Below are positions 51,540-62,256 of a stretch of 64,000 nt of DNA, one piece after another (positions within the stretch are counted from its first letter, which is position 1; every line of letters begins with the position of its first letter). Both the position numbers and the translations under genes were made by a program. The notes under the pieces were generated by a model that ran no database searches, was not told the DNA's origin, and saw nothing but the letters and a program-made list of their open reading frames with translations. This stretch comes from Planctomyces sp. (GTDB lineage Bacteria; Planctomycetota; Planctomycetia; Planctomycetales; Planctomycetaceae): the NCBI GenBank assembly GCA_019636235.1, contig JAHBXW010000005.1, positions 124,001-188,000 on the forward strand, written 5' to 3'.

Positions 51540-53027
51540 TTACACGATCCGCAGTTCGTCGACCATCACGCAGCGGCGGCTGCGGGTGAACGTCTGCGGC
51601 GTCGTCACCCCCTCGCCCGTCGGCGTGGCGACGCTGAAAGACAGATAGCCTTCGCCGCCCAGACCCAGCCCCGCCATACAGGGACCGTTCTTGATGAACA
51701 ACGTCGTGTTCATCAGCCGCCCCATGATGGTCATGTTATGGACGTCCCGGGAGTGGATGATGGCCGTGTGGCCGAAGCCGTGCTCGAACTGATAGGCCAG
51801 CTCGATGGCGTGCAGCGCGTCCCGGGCGCGGACGAACGGGACGAACGGCATCATCTGCTCTTCGGGGACGAAGGGGTTCTCGGTCGTCGTCTCGCCATAC
51901 AGCAACTGCGTGCCCTGCGGAACGCGGACGCCGATCATCTCGGCCAGCACGGAGGCGTCCCGGCCGATCATGTCCCGATTCAGCAGCGGATGCCCGCCCG
52001 GCTCCTTCGGCGGCGCGAAGGCCAGCTTCGTGAGGGCTTCGATCTGCTGCGCGTTCAGCCGGTAGCCGCCGTGGCGGCTCATGGCCTCCAGCAGCCGGTC
52101 GAAGATGCTGTTCACGGCGAAGACTTCCTTCTCGCCGATGCAGAGCAGGTTGTTGTCGTAGGCGGCTCCCTGGACGATGCAGCGGGCGGCGTTTTCGATG
52201 TCGGCCGTCTCATCCACGACGACGGGCGGATTGCCCGGGCCGGCGACGACCGACTTCTTGCGGGCGGCCAGCGCCGCGCGGGCCACGGCCGGCCCCCCCG
52301 TGACGCACAGCATCCGCACGCCGCGGTGCTGGAAAATCTGATCAGCCGATTCGATCGTCGGCTGCTCGATGATGGTGATCAGGTTCTGGATGCCGATGGC
52401 GCTGGCGATGGCGCGATTGAAGCGGCGCACGCCCTCGCAGGCGATCCGGGCTCCGCTGGGGTGCGGGTTGAACACCACCGAATTGCCGGCCGCGGCCATG
52501 TTGACGACGTTGCCGGCCAGCGTGGGCAGCGAATGCGTGACGGGCGTGATGGCTCCGATGACGCCGAACGGCGCCTGCTCGATCATCGTCAGGCCGTGGT
52601 CGCCGCTGTACGCCGCGGGACGCAGGAACTCGGTCCCGGGGACGAGCTTGATGATCTTGAGTTTCTCGATCTTGTGATCGAGGCGGCCGATTTTCGTCTC
52701 TTCCAGTTCGGCGCGGCCCAGTTCCTCGGCCTGCTGTTCGCAGAGCGTCTTGACGATCTGGACGACCTTCTCGCGGTCGGCGACGGGTCGGCGGCGAAAC
52801 TCCTCGAACGCCTGGGTCGCGGCGGCGACAGCGTCATCGACGCTCTGGAACACGCCCTCCCGTCCCCCCTGGGCCCCGGGACGCGCACCGTTCGACAGGA
52901 CCGGAATGCCGCCGGCCGCGGGTGTGCTGCGCTGCGGGGCGGCCGCCCCTGACGTGCCCGGCCGTTTGCCGAGCTGCTGAAGAACTTCTTCCACGACGGC
53001 GCGAATGGTGGATTCCGTGGTCTGCAT
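51540..53027 (-). CDS. CoA-acylating aldehyde dehydrogenase (PduP/EutE type) of a microcompartment
   Basis: The 495-residue enzyme has an N-terminal amphipathic helix, [20 protein letters not shown], of the kind that targets cargo into microcompartments, then a ~35-residue Pro/Ala/Gly linker. The dehydrogenase domain has [35 protein letters not shown], and the catalytic Cys in [14 protein letters not shown]. It should oxidise an aldehyde (propionaldehyde or acetaldehyde/lactaldehyde) to acyl-CoA. In planctomycetes such enzymes serve a fucose/rhamnose-degrading microcompartment. It is directly followed by a BMC-P gene. Confidence 0.94.
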   Translation of the reverse strand: MQTTESTIRAVVEEVLQQLGKRPGTSGAAAPQRSTPAAGGIPVLSNGARPGAQGGREGVFQSVDDAVAAATQAFEEFRRRPVADREKVVQIVKTLCEQQAEELGRAELEETKIGRLDHKIEKLKIIKLVPGTEFLRPAAYSGDHGLTMIEQAPFGVIGAITPVTHSLPTLAGNVVNMAAAGNSVVFNPHPSGARIACEGVRRFNRAIASAIGIQNLITIIEQPTIESADQIFQHRGVRMLCVTGGPAVARAALAARKKSVVAGPGNPPVVVDETADIENAARCIVQGAAYDNNLLCIGEKEVFAVNSIFDRLLEAMSRHGGYRLNAQQIEALTKLAFAPPKEPGGHPLLNRDMIGRDASVLAEMIGVRVPQGTQLLYGETTTENPFVPEEQMMPFVPFVRARDALHAIELAYQFEHGFGHTAIIHSRDVHNMTIMGRLMNTTLFIKNGPCMAGLGLGGEGYLSFSVATPTGEGVTTPQTFTRSRRCVMVDELRIV

Positions 53028-53251
53028 GGCAAATCCGGCAAAGTTTGGCGGTCGGAGCGATCCGCGCTGGGGCGGGGGCGTCCTGCTCCCGGAAGTAGAT
53101 CGGCCGGCATCAGGGGCCGGCACGCGACAATCCGGGGGCGGGCCGCCTGGGGGGAGACCGCCGCGGCGCAATTGTCCGCGTCGCAACGGCAACCGGGCGA
53201 GCCCGGGGTCGATTGACCGCGGGCGCGCGTCGGGTCCGCTGCGGGATCGGC

Positions 53252-53860
53252 TCAGCCGAGGAGGCCGTTGGCCTTCAGGTAGGCGATCACCTCGTCGGCC
53301 AGGTCATCGATCCCCTTGGTGTTGGAATCGAGGACGAGTTCCGGCTTTTCGGGGGCCTCGTACGGGTCGCTGATGCCGGTGAAGTTCTTGATTTCGCCGG
53401 CCCGGGCCTTCTTGTACAGCCCCTTGGGATCGCGCTTCTCGCAGGTTTCCAGCGAAGCGTCGACGAAGATCTCAATGAACTCGCCGGGCTGCAGCAGGGC
53501 GCGGACGTTGTCGCGATCGACGCGGTAGGGGGAGATGAAGGCGGTGGAGGTGATGACGCCGGCGTCGGCGAACAGCTTGGCCACCTCGCCGATGCGGCGG
53601 ATGTTTTCCGCCCGGTCCTCGGCCGAGAAGCCCAGGTTCTTGTTGAGTCCCATCCGGATGTTGTCGCCGTCAAGCAGGTACGTGTGCTTGCCGAGGGCGT
53701 GCAGCTTGTGATCGACGGTGTTGGCGATCGTGCTCTTGCCGCAGGCGCTCAGTCCGGTGAACCACAGGACGGCTCCGCGCTGATTCTTGATCTGCTCGCG
53801 TTCTTTGCGGGTGACGCGGTGGTCATGCCAGGTAACGTTGGTCGCCTTCTGCTCTGCCAT
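53252..53860 (-). CDS. cysC: Adenylylsulfate kinase
   Basis: The protein is 202 residues from the [15 protein letters not shown]; an ATG further upstream gives a longer but non-conserved start. The P-loop is [20 protein letters not shown] (Ala-Cys in place of the common Gly-Ser/Ala). APS-kinase blocks follow: [46 protein letters not shown] and [18 protein letters not shown]. It phosphorylates APS to PAPS, for assimilation or sulfation. ATP sulfurylase is not adjacent. Planctomycetes encode many sulfatases, so a sulfation role is possible. Confidence 0.96.
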   Translation of the reverse strand: MAEQKATNVTWHDHRVTRKEREQIKNQRGAVLWFTGLSACGKSTIANTVDHKLHALGKHTYLLDGDNIRMGLNKNLGFSAEDRAENIRRIGEVAKLFADAGVITSTAFISPYRVDRDNVRALLQPGEFIEIFVDASLETCEKRDPKGLYKKARAGEIKNFTGISDPYEAPEKPELVLDSNTKGIDDLADEVIAYLKANGLLG

Positions 53861-54237
53861 TGCCGTTGTTCTTTCTTCAGCGTCTCGATCGTCGGTCCGG
53901 AATGCACGCATCACCGCCCGGCGGGACCGTCGCGGGGGGCTGGCCAGGGAATTTCGCCGTTGAATCGATCGATGCTAGGAGATCGGCAAGCGGAATGGAA
54001 AGCCGGCGGGACGGGAGCGGGAATTCGGCCCAGACTGGCTGGATTCTGGTGTTCGCGGAGACCGGGCGTTTCGCCTAGAATGCCCTGACGGCCCCGGGGC
54101 GGAGCGGTCGCCGTTTCGAAGGGCGGATCGAGTCGACTATTCAGGCGGGCGGACGACGCAGGCGCACAGCGGGCCGGCGGAATGCCGGACGGCCGGATTC
54201 TCGAGCGCCGGGATTTCAGGGAGGGAAGGACTCAGGC
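53861..54237. other. Divergent gap between cysC and the tetrahaem protein gene
   Basis: This is 377 bases with no supported gene. TAGAAT at 54076-54081 is a -10-like hexamer for the plus gene, 156 bases from its start; the hexamer 18 bases upstream (TTCGCG) is only a weak -35. AGGGAGGGAAGGA just before 54238 supplies a strong ribosome site. Confidence 0.45.
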
Positions 54238-55818
54238 ATGCACCGCACGGGAACATCGAGACAGTGGCTGCCGCTCGTGATCTGCACGATGACCGCAATG
54301 GTCGTCGGTCTGGCACAGCAGCAGTTGATCTCTCGGAGCACCGGGGCCGATTCGGCGGCGCCCGCCGCCAATTCCGGGGGGGGACTGCCTCCCGGCAAAC
54401 AACCCGCGTTCCAGGGCTGGGACAAACCCGCGGCCGTGCTGGTTCTGACCGGCGAACAACAGGCGTATCTCGAGCCCTGCGGCTGCACGGAGAACCAGAC
54501 GGGTGGCCTGGCGCGCCGCGCCGACCTCTTTCACCAGTTATGGGCCCGCAAATGGCCGACGGTGGCCGTTGACGTCGGGGGCGACCTCGACGGACGCCGG
54601 CTGTCCCGCGATCAGGCGATGCTGAAACTGGAGTTCTTCCGCAAGGCGCTGCAGCACATGCGGTACAGCGGCGTGGCGCTGGGACGGGAGGAGCTGCGGC
54701 TGGGCAGCGAAAAGCTGTTCGAACTGCATTCGCTGTGGTCCAGCGAAGATGATTTCGACCTGCCGTTCCTCTCGGCCAACGTGACGCTGCTCAGCACGCG
54801 GGACATCGGCACGCCGCTGGAGTACCGGATCGTCGAAGCGGGGGGGCGGCGGTTCGGCATCACGTCGGTGATCGGCCGGACGCGTGCGAAGGATCTGCCG
54901 GAGACGGACGAGTCATTGCTGCGAATCGACGATCCGAAGCAGTCGCTGGCCGGGGTGTTGCCGCGGATGAAGGCGGAGCGGCCGGACATTCTGGTGCTGC
55001 TGGCGCACGCGGAAGACGAGGAGTCGATCGAGCTGGCGAAGGCGTTCCCCGATTTCCATGTCGTGGTGACGGCGGGAGGCCCCGAAGATCCCGAGGGCAA
55101 AGAGGAGCGGATCGGCAACACGCTGTTCGTCCAGGTGGGGCGGAAGGGCAAGCACACGGCCTGCGTCGCAGTGACGGGGCCCCGCGAACGCCCGGTCCTC
55201 AAGTTCGAACTCGTCGAGATGGACCGGCACCGCTTCGGCAACGCCCCCGAAATGACGCAGTTGATGCGCGAGTATCAGCAGCAGATCATCGACCAGCGCC
55301 CCGATCACAACTTTGAGCTGACATTCGACCGGCAGGCGACGTTCGTGGGCGTCGACCAGTGCAAGGACTGCCACAAGCAGGCCTACGATGTGTGGGTCAA
55401 AACCGGGCATGCGAACGCCTTTGAAAGCCTCAAGCACGGCCGGCACGACGAGCCCAAGGAGTCGATCGTCGACCGCCAGTACGATCCCGAATGCCTCGCC
55501 TGCCACGTCACGGGCTGGGCCCCGCAGGACGCCCTCCGGTATCGCAGCGGGTTCGTCGACTTCGCCTCGACGCCGCACCTCGCCGGGCAGCAGTGCGAGA
55601 ACTGTCACGGCCCCGGCAGCCGGCACGTCGAACTGGAACTCGAATTCCAGAAGTCGAACAAGATGACCGACGCGCTCGAGAAGGCGCGCGACGACGTCCG
55701 GGAAACCCGGGCCTGCGACGACTGCCACGACCACGACAACAGCCCGAACTTCGATTACGAAATCTACTGGCATGGCCGCGACGGCAAAATCGCGGTCGAA
55801 CATTCCGGCGTCGACTGA
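54238..55818 (+). CDS. Membrane-anchored phosphoesterase-like protein with tetrahaem cytochrome c domain
   Basis: The 526-residue protein has an N-terminal anchor or signal (about 9-28). Residues ~65-325 resemble a UshA/5'-nucleotidase-type metallophosphoesterase core but with changed motifs; YLEPCGCTENQTGGLARRAD near 78-95 is the family hallmark. Residues ~365-500 hold four haem motifs: CKDCH (375), CLACH (419), CENCH (453) and CDDCH (493), in a cytochrome c554-like arrangement. It should be a periplasmic multihaem electron carrier; whether the phosphoesterase part is catalytic is unclear because the usual DxH and GNH(E/D) signatures are not visible. The next gene starts 60 bases downstream. 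Confidence 0.88.
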   Translation: MHRTGTSRQWLPLVICTMTAMVVGLAQQQLISRSTGADSAAPAANSGGGLPPGKQPAFQGWDKPAAVLVLTGEQQAYLEPCGCTENQTGGLARRADLFHQLWARKWPTVAVDVGGDLDGRRLSRDQAMLKLEFFRKALQHMRYSGVALGREELRLGSEKLFELHSLWSSEDDFDLPFLSANVTLLSTRDIGTPLEYRIVEAGGRRFGITSVIGRTRAKDLPETDESLLRIDDPKQSLAGVLPRMKAERPDILVLLAHAEDEESIELAKAFPDFHVVVTAGGPEDPEGKEERIGNTLFVQVGRKGKHTACVAVTGPRERPVLKFELVEMDRHRFGNAPEMTQLMREYQQQIIDQRPDHNFELTFDRQATFVGVDQCKDCHKQAYDVWVKTGHANAFESLKHGRHDEPKESIVDRQYDPECLACHVTGWAPQDALRYRSGFVDFASTPHLAGQQCENCHGPGSRHVELELEFQKSNKMTDALEKARDDVRETRACDDCHDHDNSPNFDYEIYWHGRDGKIAVEHSGVD

Positions 55819-55878
55819 CGTCCGCCTGCCGTGGGCGTCGCCGTCGCGGGCCCGCCCGTTCCGCTACGGATCGCAAGG

Positions 55879-56718
55879 ATGCGCACCGTTCTGATCTGTC
55901 AGTCCGACGCGCCGCTGGCCCGGGAGGGGATGGCCCGCTGGCTGGCCTCCTGCTCGGAACTGGCGGGGCTGATCGTCCTGGACGAGACCGGCGGACGCCG
56001 CTGGCAGCGGATTCGCCGCGAGGCCCGGCGCATCGGCTGGCTGCGAATGCTGGATGTGTTCGCGTTCCGCGTCTACCAGCGGCTGGCTCTGGCGGGGGCG
56101 GATGCGGCGTTCTGCCGCCGGCAGCTTCAGGACCTTTGCGAGCGTTACCCGCCGCTGCCCGCGGACCTGTCCGTGCACAGCGACACCAGCCCGAACTCCG
56201 CCGCGGCGGTCCGGTTTCTGGAAGAGCGGCAGCCCGATGTCGTAATCGCCAGTTGCAAGCATCTCCTGAAGCCGAAGGTGTTTCAGATTCCGCGGACGGG
56301 GTGTTTCGCGCTGCATCCGGGCATCTGCCCCGAGTACCGCAACGCGCACGGCTGCTTCTGGGCGCTCGCGCACGACGATGTTTCCAAGGTCGGAACGACG
56401 CTGCTCAAAATCGACGCGGGGGTCGATACGGGGCCGATCTACGGATACTTCGGTGGGGCCTTCGACGAAGTGTCCGAAACGCATCTGATGATTCAGCGGC
56501 GGATGACGCTGGGGAACCTGGACGCGATCGGCCGTCGGTTGCGGGAGGCGCACCAGGGTCAGGCGCGGCCGATCGACGTTTCGGGGCGCAAGTCGGCCGA
56601 ATGGGGTCAGCCGTGGCTGACGGCGTACCTGCGCTGGAAGCGTCAGGCGCGGCAACGGGCGCGAGACCAGCGCGTGGCCAGCCCGGAACAGGCGGCGGCA
56701 TCGCAGCCGACGCGGTGA
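55879..56718 (+). CDS. Formyltransferase family protein
   Basis: The 279-residue protein has the formyltransferase core: VVIASCKHLLKPKVFQIPRT, then LHPGICPEYRNAHGCFWALA, which carries the His-Pro-x-x-x-Pro-x-(Y/F)-(R/K) loop, and VGTTLLKIDAGVDTGPIYGY with the catalytic Asp. This is the 10-formyl-THF-dependent fold shared by Met-tRNA and sugar N-formyltransferases. The Asn-His of GCFWALAHDD differs from Fmt, and the C-terminal OB fold of Fmt is missing, so a sugar- or amine-modifying role is more likely. The start at 55879 follows GGATCGCAAGG. It lies 60 bases after the tetrahaem gene. Confidence 0.82.
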   Translation: MRTVLICQSDAPLAREGMARWLASCSELAGLIVLDETGGRRWQRIRREARRIGWLRMLDVFAFRVYQRLALAGADAAFCRRQLQDLCERYPPLPADLSVHSDTSPNSAAAVRFLEERQPDVVIASCKHLLKPKVFQIPRTGCFALHPGICPEYRNAHGCFWALAHDDVSKVGTTLLKIDAGVDTGPIYGYFGGAFDEVSETHLMIQRRMTLGNLDAIGRRLREAHQGQARPIDVSGRKSAEWGQPWLTAYLRWKRQARQRARDQRVASPEQAAASQPTR

Positions 56719-56892
56719 CTGCGCCTCGGACCTCTCAGGTTCGCCGGCCTGTCGTGTCCGCTCGGACGGCGCGCTCAGCGGCTTGCATCGCCGCTCGCGC
56801 CGCTCAAGAATTCTCCTGCGGGGGCCTCCGGCGCCCGCGGTTTCGCTCGCGCCGGCGGAGCTTCAGCGGATTCCTCGATCAACGGGTGGTGA

Positions 56893-57942
<1,050 letters not shown>

Positions 57943-58105
57943 CGGGACGTTCGCGGGGCTGCCTGACGGCCGGCCAGTCCCGTTTCCCGCATCGAGACGT
58001 TCCCGATGAGTTATTCCGCGTCCGGAACTGCGGTTCCGAGGTCGCCGGCAGGTTCTCACCACGGCCCGCACCGCGGCCCATTTGATGAAGAGGTTCAGAA
58101 GTTTC

Positions 58106-59035
58106 ATGGCGGACAAGCAGACGATTCGCGTCGGACACAGCCCGGATCCCGACGACGCCTTCATGTTCCACGCGCTGGCGAACGACAAGCTGGACACGGG
58201 CGATTTCCGGTTCACGCATGAGCTGCAGGACATCGAAACGCTGAACCGCCGCGCGTTTCAGGGGGAGCTCGAGCTGACGGCCGTCAGCCTGCACGGGTAC
58301 GCGTACCTAACCGACCGCTACGCGCTGTGCGCGTGCGGGGCCAGCATGGGGGACGGCTACGGCCCGATGGTCGTGGCCCGCGAACCGCTGACCCGCGAGG
58401 GGCTGGCCGGGAAGACGATCGCGATTCCCGGCACGCTGACGACGGCGTTCCTGGCGCTGCGGCTGTGGCTGGACGATCGCCGGCCGATCGATCATGGCGT
58501 GGCGGGACTGCCCGCGCGGTCGGCGGCGGGCGCCGCTGGCTCGGGGACGTGTTCCCTGAGTCCGCCGCCGACGTACCAGGTTGCGCCGTTCGATACGATC
58601 CTCGACATCGTGGCCCGGGGGGAGGCCGATGCGGGACTGATCATCCACGAGGGCCAACTGACGTATGGCTCGCAGGGCCTGACGCTCGTGCGGGACCTGG
58701 GCGAATGGTGGCTGGAGGAGACGGGACTGCCGCTGCCTCTGGGCGGCAACGCGATCCGCAAGGATCTCGGCGAAGCCGCGATGAACGAAGTCACGCGGCT
58801 GCTGAAGGCCAGCATCTGTTACGGCCTGGAGCATCGCCGCGAGGCGCTGGGGCATGCGCTGCAGTACGGTCGCGACCTCGATGAATCGCAGGCGGACCGG
58901 TTCGTGGGCATGTACGTCAACGACTGGACGGTCGATTTCGGACCGCGGGGGCGCGAGGCCGTCGCGGCGCTTTTGGACCGGGGCCATCGCGCGGGGCTGA
59001 TTCCCGACCCGGTGGAGCTGCGGTTCGTGGGTTGA
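58106..59035 (+). CDS. MqnD-family (dihydroxynaphthoate synthase-like) protein
   Basis: The protein is 309 residues from the ATG MADKQTIRVGHS, with GAGG 12 bases upstream; an ATG at 58085 is possible. It matches the futalosine-pathway MqnD fold: VGHSPDPDDAFMFHAL at the N-terminus, QDIETLNRRAFQGELELTAV, GYGPMVVA, ADAGLIIHEGQLTY with the catalytic-type His, and EETGLPLPLGGNAIRKDLGE. MqnD makes 1,4-dihydroxy-6-naphthoate for menaquinone. About 20 extra Ala/Ser/Gly-rich residues lie near 140-160 (GVAGLPARSAAGAAGSGTCS). The family grades into solute-binding proteins, so catalytic function needs the other mqn genes, which are not here. Confidence 0.78.
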   Translation: MADKQTIRVGHSPDPDDAFMFHALANDKLDTGDFRFTHELQDIETLNRRAFQGELELTAVSLHGYAYLTDRYALCACGASMGDGYGPMVVAREPLTREGLAGKTIAIPGTLTTAFLALRLWLDDRRPIDHGVAGLPARSAAGAAGSGTCSLSPPPTYQVAPFDTILDIVARGEADAGLIIHEGQLTYGSQGLTLVRDLGEWWLEETGLPLPLGGNAIRKDLGEAAMNEVTRLLKASICYGLEHRREALGHALQYGRDLDESQADRFVGMYVNDWTVDFGPRGREAVAALLDRGHRAGLIPDPVELRFVG

Positions 59036-59131
59036 GAAACCGTCAGAACCGGTTCAGCCGGCGAACCGCTTGGATCGAACCGTGAAACGCGATCTCGTTT
59101 CACGAGGTTCGGGGAAATCCGGCAAACGGGG

Positions 59132-59914
59132 ATGGCAGGCTTCGATGTCCCCCTGAACCCGTTCCTCCCCGGAATTTTGCTGATGTTCACACTCGAAGCC
59201 CCGGCGACCGTCCCGTTCCGCGAGCACCGGATTCCGACGGCCGGCCTGTTCGATCTCGAGATCGCCGGAAGCGAATCGGCGCTGGGGAAGGTCAGCGGCG
59301 ACCTTTTCGAGATCGTCGAGTCGGGCGGAGACCAGGCCTGCGTGGCGATGGGCGACGCCTGCGGACATGGCGTCGCCGCGGCCATGCTGGGTGTCGACAT
59401 TCGGCGGCTGGTGTCGATGCTGTCGGTGGAAGGTCGGGATCCGGGCCGGATTCTGACCGACGTGAACCGGCACGTGACGCGACGGTTTCCCGCCTGCCGG
59501 TTCGTGACGCTGACGCTGTTGATGGTGGATCGCCGGACGCTCGAGGTGCGGTACGCGACGGCCGGCCAGTCGTTCTACCGCATCTCTCCCGAAGGCCGGT
59601 CGGAACGCTGCGACAGCGACAACAGCCCCGTCGGCGTGTTCGACGATGAACAGTTCGAGACCGTGCACGCGGAGCCGCTGCAGCCCGGCGAAACGCTGGT
59701 GCTGGTGTCGGACGGGTTCCGGGAAACGCTGAACTCGGAGCGGCGGATGTACGGCGAGGAGCGCCTGCTGGACCGGCTCTGCGAGCTGCGGAGCTGCGAC
59801 AGCCGCGACTTCATCGACGGGCTGTACGAGGATGTGGCCCGGTTTCGGGGCGATGCCAGCGAGACGGACGACCGGACAGTGGTGACGGTCCGTTTGGCGC
59901 CGCGGCGAGTCTGA
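59132..59914 (+). CDS. SpoIIE/RsbU-type PP2C protein phosphatase
   Basis: In this 260-residue protein the PP2C-SpoIIE domain covers almost the whole length: KVSGDLFEIVESGGDQACVA with the metal-binding Asp, MGDACGHGVAAAMLGVDIRR, LVLVSDGFRETLN with a second metal Asp, and ETDDRTVVTVRL at the end. Such phosphatases act on anti-anti-sigma factors in partner-switching control; no sensor domain is attached and no STAS or RsbW gene is adjacent. ATG 59132 follows a G-rich site; ATG 59183 is an alternative start. Confidence 0.9.
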   Translation: MAGFDVPLNPFLPGILLMFTLEAPATVPFREHRIPTAGLFDLEIAGSESALGKVSGDLFEIVESGGDQACVAMGDACGHGVAAAMLGVDIRRLVSMLSVEGRDPGRILTDVNRHVTRRFPACRFVTLTLLMVDRRTLEVRYATAGQSFYRISPEGRSERCDSDNSPVGVFDDEQFETVHAEPLQPGETLVLVSDGFRETLNSERRMYGEERLLDRLCELRSCDSRDFIDGLYEDVARFRGDASETDDRTVVTVRLAPRRV

Positions 59915-60077
59915 ACGCAGCGATTTGCGGCCGCGCGTTCCGCACAACCGGCATGGCCGGAAGCGCGTCGCGCCGAACCAGCCGGAACACACGGCTTTTC
60001 CGATTCCTGCGGAACAAGCGGGAAGAATGCTCCAGAGAGGGTCGATAAGCACTGCGCCCCCTTACTGGAGTCCTGGC

Positions 60078-60965
60078 GTGAACCTTCTGCCTCTGGTTTC
60101 GGATCCGCGGACGCTGCGCCGTGCAGCCTCGCTCGACGACCTGGCGGCCAACGCCCGCGTGCGCTGGCTGCACCCTCAGCTGCTGCTGCTGGGCGATTTC
60201 GATTTCGGGACGTCGCTGCTGGAGCCGCAGCGGCTGGCATTTCCGTGGGCTCAGACTCCGGAATGGCCGGCGCCCGGGGACGCCCCGTCGATCGCCGCCT
60301 ACGCCGAGCTGTGCTGCAACGCCTGGTTCTACGGCCAGGGGCGGCTGATCGATCCGCAGCGGCCTTGGTACGTGACGGGCTTTGGTCGGGGCGCGGTCGT
60401 GGCTCTGGAAATCGGCGGGCGGATGTCGGCGATCGGCCAGCCTCCAGCGGCGGTCATTCAGATCGGCCGGGAAGCGGGTGACGACGCGCCGCGTGCCGCG
60501 AGCGCCATCCATCGCTGCCGGGATGCGATCGACCGACTGATGGGCCGCCTGACGGGGGAACTGGGTCGCGACGTGGCCGACCAGGAGCAGGCCGACATTG
60601 AAGCAGCGGCACTGGCGGCGAACCCCGAGTTGCGGAGCTGGGCGGACGCCGCGCTGATGAACTGGACGGCGCCGCAGGGCGTGCTGCCGTTCCAGGTGTT
60701 CGAACTGCTGGCGGACGCCGCCGGGCCGGGCACGGGCTGGGTCGATTCGCAGTTGGCGCAGGTGCAGGGAGCGGGACGGGCGATTGGGCGGACGCGAACG
60801 TCCGAGGTCAATGCGTTTCTGCTGAGCGTGCTGCGCGCAAAGACAGGCGGCATGCGGCTTCCCGCCGCGGAGGCCGCGCAGCTGGCGCCTGCCCAGCGAT
60901 CCGCGTCCGAGACCCTGGACTACGTCGCGGACCTGGTCGAGAAGGATCTGCAGGGACTGGCGTGA
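60078..60965 (+). CDS. Unknown protein, alpha/beta-hydrolase-like with no nucleophile
   Basis: The protein is 295 residues from a GTG with GGAG seven bases upstream; the open frame extends upstream but looks non-coding. It was not assigned to a family. WYVTGFGRGAVVALEIGGRM near 98-117 looks like a hydrolase nucleophile elbow in which Ser is replaced by Gly (GFGRG), after a strand-loop LLLGDFDFGTSLLEP. The C-terminal half is helical, Ala/Leu-rich, ending ETLDYVADLVEKDLQGLA. There is no signal peptide or membrane helix. It stands alone between the phosphatase and the dehydratase genes. Confidence 0.68.
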   Translation: MNLLPLVSDPRTLRRAASLDDLAANARVRWLHPQLLLLGDFDFGTSLLEPQRLAFPWAQTPEWPAPGDAPSIAAYAELCCNAWFYGQGRLIDPQRPWYVTGFGRGAVVALEIGGRMSAIGQPPAAVIQIGREAGDDAPRAASAIHRCRDAIDRLMGRLTGELGRDVADQEQADIEAAALAANPELRSWADAALMNWTAPQGVLPFQVFELLADAAGPGTGWVDSQLAQVQGAGRAIGRTRTSEVNAFLLSVLRAKTGGMRLPAAEAAQLAPAQRSASETLDYVADLVEKDLQGLA

Positions 60966-61149
60966 CCAGCACGACGCCGGTCTGATGGCATGAAGCCACA
61001 GACCCAGACGCGCAGCGATGGACGTGGACCTGCGGCGGGTCGACGCAAGCTGACGCCCAGCACGTCGCGAGGCGCGCGTTGACAGCCGCGCAGGGCCGGC
61101 GTACGACAGGCGCTCGCTTCGACCCCACTCCCCGACGGCTCGCCTGTCC

Positions 61150-62256
61150 ATGCGCATCTCCCGCATCGCCGCCTATCGCGTCGAACTCCCCTTGCACGAG
61201 TCCACCTACAAGTGGTCGGGCGGCAAATCGGTGACGGTGTTCGACAGCACGATCGTCCGCGTCGAAACGGACGCCGGCCTCGCCGGGCACGGAGAAGTCT
61301 GCCCGCTGGGGCCGTTCTATCTCCCCGCGTACGCGGAGGGGGTGCGGTCTGGACTTCGCGAACTGGGTCCGCACCTGATTGGCGAGGATCCCCGCCAACT
61401 GGCGAAGCTGAACCGCGCGATGGACGCCGCGCTGAAAGGGCATCCGTATGTGAAGAGCGGGATCGACATCGCCTGCTGGGACATTCTCGGCCAGGCGGCC
61501 GGGCTGCCCGTGTGCGAACTGCTCGGGGGCCGCTACGGCGAGGACGTCCCGCTGTATCGAGCCATCTCCCAGGAGGCGCCGGACGCCATGGCGGCGCGGA
61601 TCGCCGGCTACCGCAGTGAAGGTTACCGCCGGTTCCAGTTGAAGGTCGGCGGCGATCCGGACGTCGACATCGAGCGCATTCGCGCGGCCGCTGCACAACT
61701 GCAGACCGGCGACCGCCTCATCGCCGACGCCAACACCGGCTGGACCCAGCACGAAGCGGTCCGCGTCGTCCGGGGAGTCGCGGACATTGATGTGTACATC
61801 GAGCAGCCCTGCCTGAGCTACGAGGAATGCCTCGCCGTGCGGAGGAACTGCCGGCATCCGTTCGTGCTGGATGAATGCATCGACGCGCTCGACATGCTGC
61901 TGCGGGCGCGGGCGGACCTGGCCTGCGACGTCGTGAACCTGAAGATCAGCAAGCTCGGCGGGCTGACGAAAACCCGTCAGGCTCGGGATCTGTGCGTCAA
62001 CGCGGGCATCGCCATGACGCTCGAAGACTCCTGGGGGGGCGACATCGCCACGGCGGCGATCGCCCATCTGGCGCAGAGCACCCCCCCGGAACTGCTGTTC
62101 ACGACGACCGACTTCAACAGCTATGTGACGGTCAGCACGGCGGACGGAGCGCCGCAGCGGCGCGCGGGGCGAATGGCGGCATCGACGCGGCCGGGATTGG
62201 GCATCGAGCCCCGCTGGGATGTCCTGGGCGACGCCGTCGTCGACATCCGCGGCTGA
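61150..62256 (+). CDS. Enolase-superfamily dehydratase/racemase (mandelate racemase group)
   Basis: The 368-residue enzyme has the MR/MLE capping domain with [20 protein letters not shown] and [20 protein letters not shown], then the barrel with [14 protein letters not shown] (catalytic Lys), LIADANTGW (metal Asp), YIEQPC (metal Glu), VLDECIDAL (metal Glu) and [16 protein letters not shown] (second Lys). The YKWSGGK and GPFYLPAYA blocks resemble cis-3-hydroxy-L-proline dehydratases of this superfamily, but substrate is hard to call from sequence. Its end is ten bases from the convergent sugar ABC ATPase stop, and the two stops lie inside one palindrome. Confidence 0.85.
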   Translation: MRISRIAAYRVELPLHESTYKWSGGKSVTVFDSTIVRVETDAGLAGHGEVCPLGPFYLPAYAEGVRSGLRELGPHLIGEDPRQLAKLNRAMDAALKGHPYVKSGIDIACWDILGQAAGLPVCELLGGRYGEDVPLYRAISQEAPDAMAARIAGYRSEGYRRFQLKVGGDPDVDIERIRAAAAQLQTGDRLIADANTGWTQHEAVRVVRGVADIDVYIEQPCLSYEECLAVRRNCRHPFVLDECIDALDMLLRARADLACDVVNLKISKLGGLTKTRQARDLCVNAGIAMTLEDSWGGDIATAAIAHLAQSTPPELLFTTTDFNSYVTVSTADGAPQRRAGRMAASTRPGLGIEPRWDVLGDAVVDIRG

